From NCBI GenBank assembly GCA_003240855.1, contig QFNN01000008.1:1-50744 (forward strand): 50,744 nt of DNA. Direction: 5' to 3'. The position numbers and the translations under genes were made by a program. The notes under the pieces were generated by a model. The model made no database searches. It saw nothing but the letters and a program-made list of their open reading frames with translations, and had not been told where the DNA came from. This DNA is from Sphingomonas sanxanigenens (GTDB lineage: Bacteria > Pseudomonadota > Alphaproteobacteria > Sphingomonadales > Sphingomonadaceae). Shown here piece after piece: positions 1 to 8,519 of this stretch (position 1 is the stretch's first letter; each line of letters starts with the position of its first letter).

Positions 1-101
1 TGCAGCGCATAGATCGTGTCATAACCGACAACCCAGGCGATCGCCCCGCCATAGAGCAGCAGCACCGGCAGCGTGATGCTCCCCGCCACCGCCGCCCAGT
101 C
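1..101 (-). pseudogene. ubiA: ubiA fragment (4-hydroxybenzoate polyprenyltransferase), N-terminal half absent
   Basis: The reverse strand reads DWAAVAGSITLP... and then AWVVGYDTIYAL before leaving the window. This matches the middle of UbiA, the inner-membrane prenyltransferase of ubiquinone synthesis; the GYDTIYA stretch lies roughly 190 residues into the usual protein of about 300. Two stop codons in the same frame (minus-strand TGA at 102-104 and TAG at 105-107) lie directly upstream of the homology, and the neighbouring pmbA starts at 118, so there is no room for the first ~160 codons. Either the gene is truly beheaded, or the left edge is a rearrangement or assembly join. The remainder of the gene lies outside the window. 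Confidence 0.7.
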
Positions 102-117
102 TCACTAAGTCACGCTG

Positions 118-1464
118 ATGCTGAGTTCAGACGATGCCCTCGCCCGCGTGAATGATCTGATTGCGGCTGCGCGCCGCGCGGGGGCGGAGGCCGCAGACGC
201 CGTCTATTCGGGCGATTCATCGACGCACGTGGCGGTGAGGCTTGGCGCGCTCGAGGATGTCCAGCGCTCCGAAGGCGAGGAGATCGGTCTGCGCGTCTTT
301 GTCGGCAAGCGATCGGCGAGCGTATCGTCGTCGGACCTGTCGGCGGCAAGCCTGTCGGCGCTGGCCGAGCGCGCGACGGCGATGGCGCGCGAGGCGCCTG
401 AGGACGGCTATGCCGGGCTCGCCCCCGAAGAGCGGCTGATGAAAGGCGGCATCCCCGCGCTCGACCTCGACGACGGCGTCGACCCCGATCCGATGGCGCT
501 CAAGGCGCGCGCGCTGGCGGCCGAGGATGCCGCGCGCGCGGTGAAGGGCGTCAGCAACAGCGAGGGCGGCGGCGCAAGCGTCGGCCGCACCTTGTTCGCA
601 CTCGCGACCAGCCATGGATTTTCGGGCGCGTACGCGATGAGCGGTCATGGCGCTTCGGTCAGCGTGATCGCCGGCGAGGGATCAGGGATGGAGCGCGACG
701 GCGCCTATCATTCGGCGCGCCATCTCAGCGATCTGGAGGATGCCGAGGCGATCGGCCGCCGCGCGGGAGAACGCGCGGTGGCGCGGCTCGATCCGGTCAA
801 GTTCGCGAGCGGCGCAATGCCGGTCGTCTTCGATCCGCGCGTCGGCGGCAGCCTTGTCGGCCATCTGCTCGGTGCGATCAATGGCGCTGCGATCGCGCGG
901 CGGACGAGCTTCCTGCTCGATCGGCTGGGCGATGAGGTCGCCGCGTCGGCGATCACGATCCTCGACGATCCGCATCGCATCCGCGGGTTGCGTTCGCGCC
1001 CCTTCGACGGCGAAGGCCTGCCGACGGCGGCATCGCGGATCCTTGATGCCGGCGTGCTGACCGGCTGGCTGATGGACAGCGCCTCGGCGCGCCAACTCGG
1101 CCTTGCCCCCACCGGCCATGCGGCGCGCGGCACCAGCGGCGCGCCGGGCGCGGGGGCGAGCAATGTGCACATGGCGCCGGGCGAGGTCTCGCGCGAGGCG
1201 CTGATCGCGGGGGTCGGCGAGGGGATCCTTGTCACGCACCTGATCGGGCAAGGGGTGAATGGCGTGACCGGCGACTATAGCCGGGGTGCGTCCGGCTTCC
1301 TGATCCGGGGCGGTGAAATCGGCCCCGCCGTCACCGAGCTGACAATCGCCGGTAATCTGAAGGACATGCTGCGCCATATCGTCCCGGCCAACGATCTCGC
1401 CTTCCGCCATGCGGTCAACGTGCCGACGCTGCGGATCGACGGTATGACTGTCGCCTGTGGCTGA
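118..1464 (+). CDS. pmbA: TldE/PmbA-type metallopeptidase subunit
   Basis: A 448-residue protein of the TldD/PmbA family, normal length for PmbA. In E. coli, TldD and TldE (PmbA) form a cytosolic heterodimeric metalloprotease that matures microcin B17 and degrades CcdA; TldD carries HExxxH and PmbA does not. No HExxxH is visible here, which supports the PmbA assignment. The N-terminus contains the family-like LGALEDVQRSEGEEIGLRVF stretch, and the C-terminal part has the glycine-rich GVNGVTGDYSRGASGFLI segment. The ATG at 118 gives the usual family start. The stop overlaps the GTG start of the next gene by 8 nt, indicating translational coupling. Confidence 0.9.
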   Translation: MLSSDDALARVNDLIAAARRAGAEAADAVYSGDSSTHVAVRLGALEDVQRSEGEEIGLRVFVGKRSASVSSSDLSAASLSALAERATAMAREAPEDGYAGLAPEERLMKGGIPALDLDDGVDPDPMALKARALAAEDAARAVKGVSNSEGGGASVGRTLFALATSHGFSGAYAMSGHGASVSVIAGEGSGMERDGAYHSARHLSDLEDAEAIGRRAGERAVARLDPVKFASGAMPVVFDPRVGGSLVGHLLGAINGAAIARRTSFLLDRLGDEVAASAITILDDPHRIRGLRSRPFDGEGLPTAASRILDAGVLTGWLMDSASARQLGLAPTGHAARGTSGAPGAGASNVHMAPGEVSREALIAGVGEGILVTHLIGQGVNGVTGDYSRGASGFLIRGGEIGPAVTELTIAGNLKDMLRHIVPANDLAFRHAVNVPTLRIDGMTVACG

Positions 1465-2236
1465 GAGCTTCGCCGACCGCGTCGCCGGAGTGGCGGCCGA
1501 GGTCGCGGCGATGGCGCTCGCGCGCCAGAAGAAGGATTTTGCGCGCTGGGAGAAGGTGCCCGGCCACCCCGTTTGCGATGTCGATCTCGACGCCGATCGC
1601 ATGTTGCGCGAGCGGCTGGCGGCGCTCGATCCCGAGGCGGGCTGGCTGTCCGAGGAAACGGCGGACAGCGCCGATCGGTTGCTAGGCCCGCGCGTATGGG
1701 TGGTCGATCCGATCGACGGCACGCGCGACTATCTGCGCGGGCGGAGCGGCTGGGCGGTTTCAGTGGCGCTCGTCGAAGGCGGGCAGCCGGTGATCGGCGT
1801 GCTCGATGCGCCGGGGCGCGGCGAGCGCTGGCGCGCCGAAACCGGCAAGGGGGCGACGCTCAACGGCCGGCCGATCCACGCGGCGGTGCGCGACCGGCTT
1901 CCCGGCGCGCGCGTGCCCGCCGACGGGCTGCCCAAGATCGACGCGGATCTGGTCGCAGTCGACAAGCCCAATTCGATTGCGCTGCGCATCGCGCTCGTCG
2001 CGGCGGGGCAGGCCGATCTGGTCGCGACGCTGCGCTGGGGTTTTGAATGGGACGTCGCGGCGGCAGTCCTTATCGCGCGCGAGGCAGGGGCCGAGGCCAG
2101 CGACGCCATCGGACGGGCGCTATCGTTCAATTCGACCAGCGCGGAGATTTTCGGCGTGCTGGTGAGCGCGCCGGGCATCCACGCCGCCGCCATCGAGCGG
2201 CTGGCCGAACGCGCGGCTGCGGCGATTGTCCGGTAG
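1457..2236 (+). CDS. Inositol monophosphatase family phosphatase
   Basis: A 259-residue protein of the Mg-dependent inositol monophosphatase / CysQ / FBPase superfamily. The metal-binding motif DPIDGTRDY begins near residue 84, a SEET acidic motif lies near 65-68, and the distal EWDVAA motif supplies the last metal-binding aspartate. The substrate cannot be read from the sequence: candidates are 3'(2'),5'-bisphosphate nucleotides (CysQ), histidinol phosphate or inositol phosphate. The start is a GTG inside the end of pmbA (8-nt overlap), so the two are probably co-transcribed. Confidence 0.88.
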   Translation: MAESFADRVAGVAAEVAAMALARQKKDFARWEKVPGHPVCDVDLDADRMLRERLAALDPEAGWLSEETADSADRLLGPRVWVVDPIDGTRDYLRGRSGWAVSVALVEGGQPVIGVLDAPGRGERWRAETGKGATLNGRPIHAAVRDRLPGARVPADGLPKIDADLVAVDKPNSIALRIALVAAGQADLVATLRWGFEWDVAAAVLIAREAGAEASDAIGRALSFNSTSAEIFGVLVSAPGIHAAAIERLAERAAAAIVR

Positions 2237-2319
2237 GGCGCGTCAGGTCAACCTATGTTTGCATGAACGCGGATTTCGAGAGGCTTTCCAGATCAGCTTG
2301 GCGCTGCCATCGCTTTGAA

Positions 2320-2967
2320 ATGACTCGTTACTTGAAGGCCTGGCGAAGGCTCCCTCGTCATCAGGGCGCAGCGCTTTTCGCTTTGGCTCTCGCCGTTCTG
2401 CTCGCCAACATTCGCCAGCCTTATCCCGAAATCGCGCCTCTTCAGCATGTGCCGACTGTGCTGCTGATCCTTGCGGCGCCGATATTTCTCGTCCGCTGGC
2501 CATTATCGAACAAAGCTGTGGGGGCGCTCCTGATTTTCTGGCTGCTGCACACGCTTGGCGGCCGCTACACTTATTCCAATGTGCCTTACGATGATTGGGC
2601 GCAGTCGCTTACGGGGCAAACGATCACTGGTGCGTTCGGCCTGGCGCGAAACGGATATGACCGCATCGTCCACGTCGCGTTCGGTTTGCTGTGGGTGCTG
2701 CCTTTTGCCGAGTTGATGCGGCAATGCGCAGGCATGGGATGGTGTGCGAGCCTATGGACCGCATTTCTTTTCATTGGCGCGGCGAGCGCGGTCTACGAGA
2801 TTTTCGAGTGGCTTCTGACGATCTTCATCGCACCTGGGATGGCGGACAAATATAACGGTCAACAGGGCGATATATGGGATGCGCAAAAGGATATGGCCGC
2901 GGCGATTGCCGGTGCGGCTATTGCGTCATTGTGGCTCGCTCGCCCCGGCGCGGGGGCGGCGCGATAG
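2320..2967 (+). CDS. DUF2238 / YjdF-like integral membrane protein
   Basis: About 215 residues with several hydrophobic segments and the family-typical stretches LHTLGGRYTYSNVPYDDW, YDRIVHVAFG and the C-terminal NGQQGDIWDAQKDM, which recur in the YjdF (DUF2238) family of inner-membrane proteins. Function is not established. I chose the ATG at 2320 because homologues begin just before the first membrane segment; an in-frame ATG at 2263 would add 19 residues, and neither start has a clear ribosome binding site. The gene is slightly less GC-rich than its neighbours. It converges on the mliC-like gene. Confidence 0.75.
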   Translation: MTRYLKAWRRLPRHQGAALFALALAVLLANIRQPYPEIAPLQHVPTVLLILAAPIFLVRWPLSNKAVGALLIFWLLHTLGGRYTYSNVPYDDWAQSLTGQTITGAFGLARNGYDRIVHVAFGLLWVLPFAELMRQCAGMGWCASLWTAFLFIGAASAVYEIFEWLLTIFIAPGMADKYNGQQGDIWDAQKDMAAAIAGAAIASLWLARPGAGAAR

Positions 2968-2987
2968 CTGCCTTGTGCAGCCGCCCC
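2953..2987. terminator. Possible bidirectional terminator hairpin
   Basis: GGGGCGGC at 2953-2960 can pair with GCCGCCCC at 2980-2987, with GCTGC/GCAGC complementarity inside the loop. It sits between the convergent YjdF-like and MliC-like genes and overlaps the end of the first. No T tract follows, so this is only a candidate. Confidence 0.3.
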
Positions 2988-3009
2988 GCACATAATCCGT
3001 GTGCCCCGA

Positions 3010-3357
3010 TTACTTTCCCTTCTTGCCCGCCACGCAGGTCTGGCCCGCAGCGGAAGCGATCGTCTCGCCGGGTTTGAGCGGGGCGATCATGCCCTGCGCC
3101 ATGCCCTTGGTCCACCATTGCCAGCCGCCGCCAGTATAGCGGACGCCATCGGCCGAGGGGGCGACGCTCATCCGCGCGCTGCGGTCCATATAGGTGACGA
3201 AGGCTTCGTTCGCGTTGATATAGGAGGCTTCGACCCTGGTTCCGTCGGGGCAGCGATAGACGGTGGGCTTGCCGGCGAGCGACTGCCATTGGGCGTGGCC
3301 CGGCGCAGCGAGCGCGAGCAGGGCGAGCGGGACGAGGCGGCCGAGATTGACCATCAT
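3010..3357 (-). CDS. MliC-family lysozyme inhibitor-like secreted protein
   Basis: A 115-residue protein with a signal peptide (about residues 1-22, ending GHA before QWQ). The mature part resembles the MliC/PliC domain, which blocks the active site of c-type lysozymes in the periplasm: it has YRCPDGTRVEASYIN, a SADGVRYTGGG turn (the family's SGSGARY-like loop) and a K/W-rich WTKGMAQGMI strand. Two cysteines (in YRC and QTC) could form the family disulfide. It lacks a lipobox, so it would be periplasmic and not membrane-anchored. The ATG overlaps the stop of the upstream CoA-binding gene (ATGA), so the pair is probably one transcript. Confidence 0.7.
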   Translation of the reverse strand: MMVNLGRLVPLALLALAAPGHAQWQSLAGKPTVYRCPDGTRVEASYINANEAFVTYMDRSARMSVAPSADGVRYTGGGWQWWTKGMAQGMIAPLKPGETIASAAGQTCVAGKKGK

Positions 3358-3788
3358 GCTTCACCCACGGGCGGCACGCCCAGCCGTGGTATTTCCATCA
3401 TCGGGCAACGATCCATCACCACTTTCAGTCCCGCCGCCTCGGCGCGCGCCGCCGCTTCCGCGTTGACGACGCCAAGCTGCATCCAAACCGCCTTGGCGTC
3501 AGCGGCGATCGCCTGATCGACGGCTTCGCCAGCGGCCGCGCTGTTTCGGAAAATCTCGACCATGTCGATCGGATCGCCGATCTGCGAGAGATCGCGCCAT
3601 ACGAACTCGCCATGCACATGTTCGCCGGTGATCTGCGGATTGACCGGGATCACGCGGTAGCCGTGATCCTGCATGAACTTCATCACTTCATAGCTCGGCC
3701 GGTCGGGCCGGTCCGATGCGCCGATCAGCGCGATCGTCCGCGTCTCGCTCAGCAGTTTGGCGATATCTTCGTCGCGGGTCAGGGGCAT
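3354..3788 (-). CDS. CoA-binding protein (YccU-like Rossmann domain)
   Basis: A 144-residue single-domain protein of the CoA_binding_2 (YccU) family. It shows the N-terminal Rossmann motif TIALIGASDRPDRPSYEVM, the VIPVNPQ strand, and VWMQLGVVN followed by VVMDRCPMME, all at the usual spacing. Homologues resemble the CoA-binding domain of succinyl-CoA synthetase but their role is unknown. Length and domain are complete. It overlaps the lysozyme-inhibitor-like gene by 4 nt. Confidence 0.85.
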   Translation of the reverse strand: MPLTRDEDIAKLLSETRTIALIGASDRPDRPSYEVMKFMQDHGYRVIPVNPQITGEHVHGEFVWRDLSQIGDPIDMVEIFRNSAAAGEAVDQAIAADAKAVWMQLGVVNAEAAARAEAAGLKVVMDRCPMMEIPRLGVPPVGEA

Positions 3789-3821
3789 GGTCTGATTCTC
3801 CTGCTGGGGTTGCAGCCTAGC

Positions 3822-4787
3822 TCAAGAGCTTTGCTTCAACCACGCGTCGATACGCGCGGCAATGGCGTGAAAGGCCTCGCCGGGTCCGTCGTGGCCGGCG
3901 GCGGGCGGCGCGCCCGCATCGGAGGCGAGGCGGATCGCGATGTCGAGCGGAACCCGACCAAGGAAGGGGATGCCCAGCCGGGCCGCCGCGTCCTCCGCGC
4001 CGCCATGGCCGAATGGATCGCTGGCCTTGCCGCAATGCGGGCAGAGATAGCCCGCCATATTCTCAACGAGGCCGATGATCGGAACCCCGGCCTGATTGAA
4101 CAGATCAATCGCGCGCGTGGCATCGATCAGCGCCAGATCCTGCGGAGTCGAGACGATGATCGCGCCCGCCGGCCGATATTTCTGGATCATCGAGAGCTGG
4201 ACGTCGCCGGTGCCCGGCGGCAGATCCGCAACCAGCAAACCCCTGTCGCCCCAGTCGGCGTCCAGCAACTGGCCAAGCGCGCCGGCCGCCATCGGCCCGC
4301 GCCAGGCGATCGCCTGACCGGGCTTCACGAGCTGCCCCATCGACAGCATCGGCACGCCCGAGGGCGTGTCGACGGGAATCAGGCGCTTGTCCTCAGCCTG
4401 TGCGCGGCTGCCCTCGACGCCCATCAGCCGGGGCTGCGAGGGGCCGTAAATGTCGGCATCGACCAGCCCGACCCCGTGACCGGCGCGGGCGAGTGCGATG
4501 GCGAGATTCGCGGCGAAGGTCGATTTGCCGACGCCGCCCTTGCCGCTGCCGACCGCGATCAGCCGGCGACCGACTTTCTCGGCGGTGAGCGCGATGCGCA
4601 CCTCGCCGACGTCGGGCAGGGCCTCAACCGCCTTGCGGACTTCGGCCTCAAGGTCCGCGCTCCTTGCGGGCGCCAGCCCGGTCGTGTCGAGAATGACGGT
4701 AACGCGTCCATCGGCGAGGCGTGCGGGGGCCGCGCGCTCGCCCGCGACGGCCGCGATCGCGGCCCTGATCTGGTCTTGGCTGGTCAT
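3822..4787 (-). CDS. mrp: Mrp/ApbC-family Fe-S cluster carrier ATPase
   Basis: A 321-residue P-loop NTPase of the Mrp/NBP35 group, which carries or inserts 4Fe-4S clusters in the cytosol. Residues 1-70 form a MIP18/DUF59-like N-terminal domain. The deviant Walker A motif GSGKGGVGKST lies at 80-90, followed by LVDADIYGPSQP, the switch region LPPGTGDVQL, and the CPHC pair in ENMAGYLCPHCGK that binds the bridging cluster. All hallmark residues are present and the length is normal. Confidence 0.92.
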   Translation of the reverse strand: MTSQDQIRAAIAAVAGERAAPARLADGRVTVILDTTGLAPARSADLEAEVRKAVEALPDVGEVRIALTAEKVGRRLIAVGSGKGGVGKSTFAANLAIALARAGHGVGLVDADIYGPSQPRLMGVEGSRAQAEDKRLIPVDTPSGVPMLSMGQLVKPGQAIAWRGPMAAGALGQLLDADWGDRGLLVADLPPGTGDVQLSMIQKYRPAGAIIVSTPQDLALIDATRAIDLFNQAGVPIIGLVENMAGYLCPHCGKASDPFGHGGAEDAAARLGIPFLGRVPLDIAIRLASDAGAPPAAGHDGPGEAFHAIAARIDAWLKQSS

Positions 4788-4861
4788 GGCCGGGGCGGAT
4801 AGGCCGATCGTTCGACGGATGACACTGTTTTTCGTAAGACTCGCTCCCTATAAGAATCGCC

Positions 4862-5977
4862 ATGAGGAAAATCTTGGAGCGGATCGCCCCGGCTGGCGCG
4901 ATGCTGAACGATGCAGGCAATGACGGCGGACCCTGGGGCGGCCGTGGTGGCGAAGGCGGCGGCGGAGGCGGCGGCGGATCGGGCGGCGGCCCGCGCAATC
5001 CATGGAACCAGCCTCCGTCGGGCGGGCGTCCGCGCGGCAATCGCCCGGGCAATGGCCCCGCCGCGATCGACGAATTTCTGCGCCGCAGCCGCGCGCGCCT
5101 GGGCGGCGGGGGCGGGATGCCCGATTTCGGCGGCAAGCCGATCTGGCTTTACGCCATCCTCCTGCTCGTGCTGCTCTGGCTGGCGCTGACCTGTTTCCAT
5201 CGCATCGGCCCGCAGGAGCGCGGCGTGATCCTGCGGCTCGGCAGCTATGCCGGCACGATGGGGCCGGGCATCGGGCTCAGCCTGCCCGCACCGTTCGATC
5301 AGGTGATCGTGCGCAACGTCGATGAGATTCGCACGATCGACATCGGGACATCGGCGCCGGATTCGCAGAATCTGATGCTGACCGGCGACCAGAATATTGT
5401 CGATCTGGCCTATTCGGTGCGGTGGAACATCGCCGATCCGGCGCTTTACCTGCTCCAGCTCGCCGATCCCGACGAGACGATCAAGGAAGTCGCCGAAAGC
5501 GCGATGCGCCAGGCGATCGCCAGCGTGACGCTGAACGACGCGATCGGATCGGGCCGGGGCGCGATCGAAGCCGATGTGCAGCAGAAGATGCAGGCGCTGC
5601 TCAACGATTATCGCGCGGGCGTTCGCATCCAGGGCGTCGCGATCAAGCAGGCCGATCCGCCCGAAGCGGTGATGGAATCCTTCAAGAAGGTGACAGCCGC
5701 GCAGCAGAACGCGATCAGCTATGTCAATAACGCCAATGCCTACGCCCAGCAGATGACGGCGAAAGCGCAGGGCGAGGCCGCGTCGTTCGACAAGGTCTAT
5801 GAACAATATAAGCTTGCGCCCGGCGTGACCCGCCGCCGCATGTATTATGAAACGATGGAAGACGTGCTTTCAAAGGTGGACAAGACGATCGTGGAGACGC
5901 CGGGCGTGACGCCCTATCTGCCGCTGCCCGAACTGAAGAAGCGGGCCGAGGCGACGCCGGAAGAGGGGACGCGCTGA
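4862..5977 (+). CDS. hflK: HflK, FtsH protease modulator subunit
   Basis: A 371-residue SPFH/band-7 membrane protein. With HflC it forms the large periplasm-facing cage around the FtsH protease and controls membrane-protein turnover. Residues 20-70 are a glycine/proline-rich N-terminal tail, a membrane segment lies near 93-111, and the band-7 domain begins with IGPQERGVILRLG. Homologues start near MLNDAGN, so an internal ATG around 4901 is possible, but 4862 is the first in-frame ATG. The gene overlaps hflC by one base (TGATG). Confidence 0.92.
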   Translation: MRKILERIAPAGAMLNDAGNDGGPWGGRGGEGGGGGGGGSGGGPRNPWNQPPSGGRPRGNRPGNGPAAIDEFLRRSRARLGGGGGMPDFGGKPIWLYAILLLVLLWLALTCFHRIGPQERGVILRLGSYAGTMGPGIGLSLPAPFDQVIVRNVDEIRTIDIGTSAPDSQNLMLTGDQNIVDLAYSVRWNIADPALYLLQLADPDETIKEVAESAMRQAIASVTLNDAIGSGRGAIEADVQQKMQALLNDYRAGVRIQGVAIKQADPPEAVMESFKKVTAAQQNAISYVNNANAYAQQMTAKAQGEAASFDKVYEQYKLAPGVTRRRMYYETMEDVLSKVDKTIVETPGVTPYLPLPELKKRAEATPEEGTR

Positions 5978-6837
5978 TGAACGGCCTGTCCATCCGCACG
6001 CCGGTGATCGTCGCGATCGCCGTGTTCGCTCTCCTCATTCTCGCCGCTGCGACCTTCGTGGTCGTGCCGGAAACGCGGCAGGGGGTCATCGTCCGTTTTG
6101 GCGATCCGCTCTACATCATCAACCGCTACAAGTCGGGCGAGGATTTCGGCCGTTCGGGCGCGGGCGTGATTGCGCGCATCCCGTTCGTCGATCAGGTCGT
6201 CTGGGTCGACAAGCGCGTGCTCGATGTCGAGATGGACCGGCAGCAGGTGCTGTCGACCGACCAGTTGCGCCTGAATGTCGACGCCTATGCGCGCTACCGT
6301 ATCGTCGATCCGCTGCGTATGTATGTGACGGCGGGCACCGCCGATCGCGTGTCGGAGCAGCTTCGCCCCATCCTCGGTTCGGAACTGCGCAACGAACTGG
6401 GCAAGCGGCGCTTTGCGGCGCTGCTCAGCCCCGAGCGCGGCACGGTGATGGATAACATCCAGGCCGGATTGAACCGCGTTGCGCGTCAATATGGCGCCGA
6501 GATCATCGATGTGAGGATCAAGCGCGCCGACCTGCCCGATGGCGCGCCGCTGGAATCCGCCTTCGCCCGCATGCGCAGCGCGCGCGAGCAGGAAGCGCTG
6601 ACCATCGATGCGCAGGGCCGCAAGCAGGCCCAGCTCATCCGCGCCCAGGCTGACGCCGATGCGGCAAAGACCTACGCCGATGCCTTTAACAAGGATCCGG
6701 ACTTCTATGATTTCTACCGGGCCATGCAGTCCTACCGCCACACCTTCGGGGTGGACGGCACGACCGCCAGCGGCGCTGCGCAGATCATCATGGGGCCGAA
6801 CAACGGCTATCTCCGCGAGTTTGAGGGAAAGCGCTGA
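5977..6837 (+). CDS. hflC: HflC, FtsH protease modulator subunit
   Basis: A 286-residue SPFH/band-7 protein with an N-terminal membrane anchor (about residues 8-28), followed by the typical VVPETRQGVIVRFGDP motif and a C-terminal YRAMQSYRHTF segment. It is the partner of the hflK product, with which it shares a one-base overlap, and belongs to the same operon. The full-length domain is present. Confidence 0.92.
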   Translation: MNGLSIRTPVIVAIAVFALLILAAATFVVVPETRQGVIVRFGDPLYIINRYKSGEDFGRSGAGVIARIPFVDQVVWVDKRVLDVEMDRQQVLSTDQLRLNVDAYARYRIVDPLRMYVTAGTADRVSEQLRPILGSELRNELGKRRFAALLSPERGTVMDNIQAGLNRVARQYGAEIIDVRIKRADLPDGAPLESAFARMRSAREQEALTIDAQGRKQAQLIRAQADADAAKTYADAFNKDPDFYDFYRAMQSYRHTFGVDGTTASGAAQIIMGPNNGYLREFEGKR

Positions 6838-6939
6838 TTCGGTTATCATTCAATCGCCGTTCAGCGTTGGGGGACAAAAGTTGCGACCGCGCATATCGCG
6901 CGCCGAGCCTGCCCAGTCTTTTGAGAGGACATTAAAGAC

Positions 6940-8481
6940 GTGCGTTACGCCTACGCTATAACGACTGCCCTCCTCGTCGGTGGCGCCGCCGCCACGATGA
7001 CCGCCCAGCAGCCGGCCGGCGCCCAGGTGGCTCAGAACGAGCCGGGGACGATCGCGGCCAGCGCACCGCGCGCCGGCGCGCCGATGAGCTTTGCCGATCT
7101 CGCCGCCCGACTGCAGCCGTCGGTGGTCAACATCTCGACGACGCAGCGGATCGAAGTCCAGTCGAACAACCCGTTTGCGGGTACGCCGTTCGGCAGCCTG
7201 TTCGGCGATCAGGGCAATGGCGGCGGATCGGGCGGGCGCCCGGTGACGCGCGAGGCGACATCGCTCGGCTCGGGCTTCATCGTTTCGCCCGACGGCTATA
7301 TCGTCACCAACAACCACGTCATTTCGGGCGGGCGCAACGGCGCGGCGGTGGATTCGATCACCGTGACGCTGCCCGACCGCACTGAATATAAGGCGAAGCT
7401 GATTGGCCGCGACGTCGTTTCCGACCTGGCCGTGCTCAAGATCGATGCGACCAACCTGCCTTATGTGAAGTTCGGCGATTCGACGCGCGCGCGCGTCGGC
7501 GACTGGATTCTCGCGATCGGCAATCCCTTCGGCCTTGGCGGCACGGTGACATCGGGTATCGTTTCGGCCCTGCATCGCAACACCGGTCAGGGCGGTGCCT
7601 ATGACCGCTACATCCAGACCGACGCGTCCATCAACATGGGCAATTCGGGCGGCCCGATGTTCGACCTGAACGGCAACGTCATCGGCATCAACACCGCCAT
7701 CTTCTCGCCTTCGGGTGGCAATGTCGGCATCGGCTTCGCAATCCCGGCGGAACAGGCCAAGCCCGTCATCGATACGCTGATGAAGGGCCAGAACGTCAAG
7801 CGTGGCTATCTGGGCGTCCAGATCCAGCCGATCACCGACGATATCGCGTCCTCGCTCGGCCTGCCCAAGAATCGCGGAGAGCTGATCGCCGGCGTCGAGC
7901 CCGGCCAGGGCGCGGCCAAGGGTGGCATCAAGCAGGGCGATGTGGTCACCAAGGTCAACGGCAGGCCCGTGACGCCGGACGAGACGCTGTCCTATCTCGT
8001 CAGCAATACGCCGGTCGGCTCGCGCATCCCGATCGATCTGGTTCGCGATGGCAAGCCCATGACCGTGACCGTGCTGGTCGGCGAGCGTCCGCCGGAGGAA
8101 CAGCTCGCGGCGTCGCTGGGCAATGACGACAGCTTCGACAAGGATGATGACGACACGCAGAGCACGCAGCAGGCGGCTCAGGATGCGCTGGGCATCGCCG
8201 TCCAGCCGCTGACCCCCGCGATCGCGCGCTCACTCGGCGTTCCGGGCGACGTGAAGGGCGTGGTCATCGCCAGCGTCGATCCGTCGAGCGACGCCGCCGC
8301 CAAGGCGCTGCGCCGCGGCGACGTGATCCTGACGATCAACCAGAAGCCCGCCACCACCGCCAAGGATCTTGCCGACGCGGTCAAGGAAGCGACGGCGACG
8401 AAGCGCGGCAGCGTGCTCGTTCTCGTCCAGCGCGGTTCGGGGCGTCCGGCCTATTTCGGGCTGAAGCTCAAGAACGGCTGA
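6940..8481 (+). CDS. Do/DegP-family periplasmic serine protease
   Basis: A 513-residue HtrA-family protease-chaperone, exported by an N-terminal signal sequence (about residues 1-28). The catalytic triad is His126 (IVTNNHV), Asp162 (DVVSDLAVLKID) and Ser236 (NMGNSGGPM). Two PDZ domains follow, near 285-370 and 415-505, with an acidic linker (DDSFDKDDDD) between them. Two PDZ domains and this length fit DegP/DegQ. The start is a GTG preceded by a GAGAGGA ribosome binding site. It lies about 100 bp after hflC and could be read with hflKC, which also act in membrane protein quality control. Confidence 0.9.
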   Translation: MRYAYAITTALLVGGAAATMTAQQPAGAQVAQNEPGTIAASAPRAGAPMSFADLAARLQPSVVNISTTQRIEVQSNNPFAGTPFGSLFGDQGNGGGSGGRPVTREATSLGSGFIVSPDGYIVTNNHVISGGRNGAAVDSITVTLPDRTEYKAKLIGRDVVSDLAVLKIDATNLPYVKFGDSTRARVGDWILAIGNPFGLGGTVTSGIVSALHRNTGQGGAYDRYIQTDASINMGNSGGPMFDLNGNVIGINTAIFSPSGGNVGIGFAIPAEQAKPVIDTLMKGQNVKRGYLGVQIQPITDDIASSLGLPKNRGELIAGVEPGQGAAKGGIKQGDVVTKVNGRPVTPDETLSYLVSNTPVGSRIPIDLVRDGKPMTVTVLVGERPPEEQLAASLGNDDSFDKDDDDTQSTQQAAQDALGIAVQPLTPAIARSLGVPGDVKGVVIASVDPSSDAAAKALRRGDVILTINQKPATTAKDLADAVKEATATKRGSVLVLVQRGSGRPAYFGLKLKNG

Positions 8482-8491
8482 CCGGAGTGAC

Positions 8492-8519
8492 CCCCGGCGG
8501 CGTGGTTACGTCGCCGGGG
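8492..8519. terminator. Hairpin between convergent degP-like and DUF2891 genes
   Basis: An 11-bp GC-rich stem (left arm 8492-8502, right arm 8509-8519, one G-T wobble) with the loop TGGTTA. It overlaps the stop codon of the minus-strand gene and follows the protease gene by about 10 bases. There is no T run on either side, so termination is plausible but unproven. Confidence 0.5.

Noticed and set aside
682..1722. 346-codon minus-strand frame across pmbA and the phosphatase gene
   Set aside because: Arg/Pro/Ser-rich shadow without motifs, spanning two well-identified genes.
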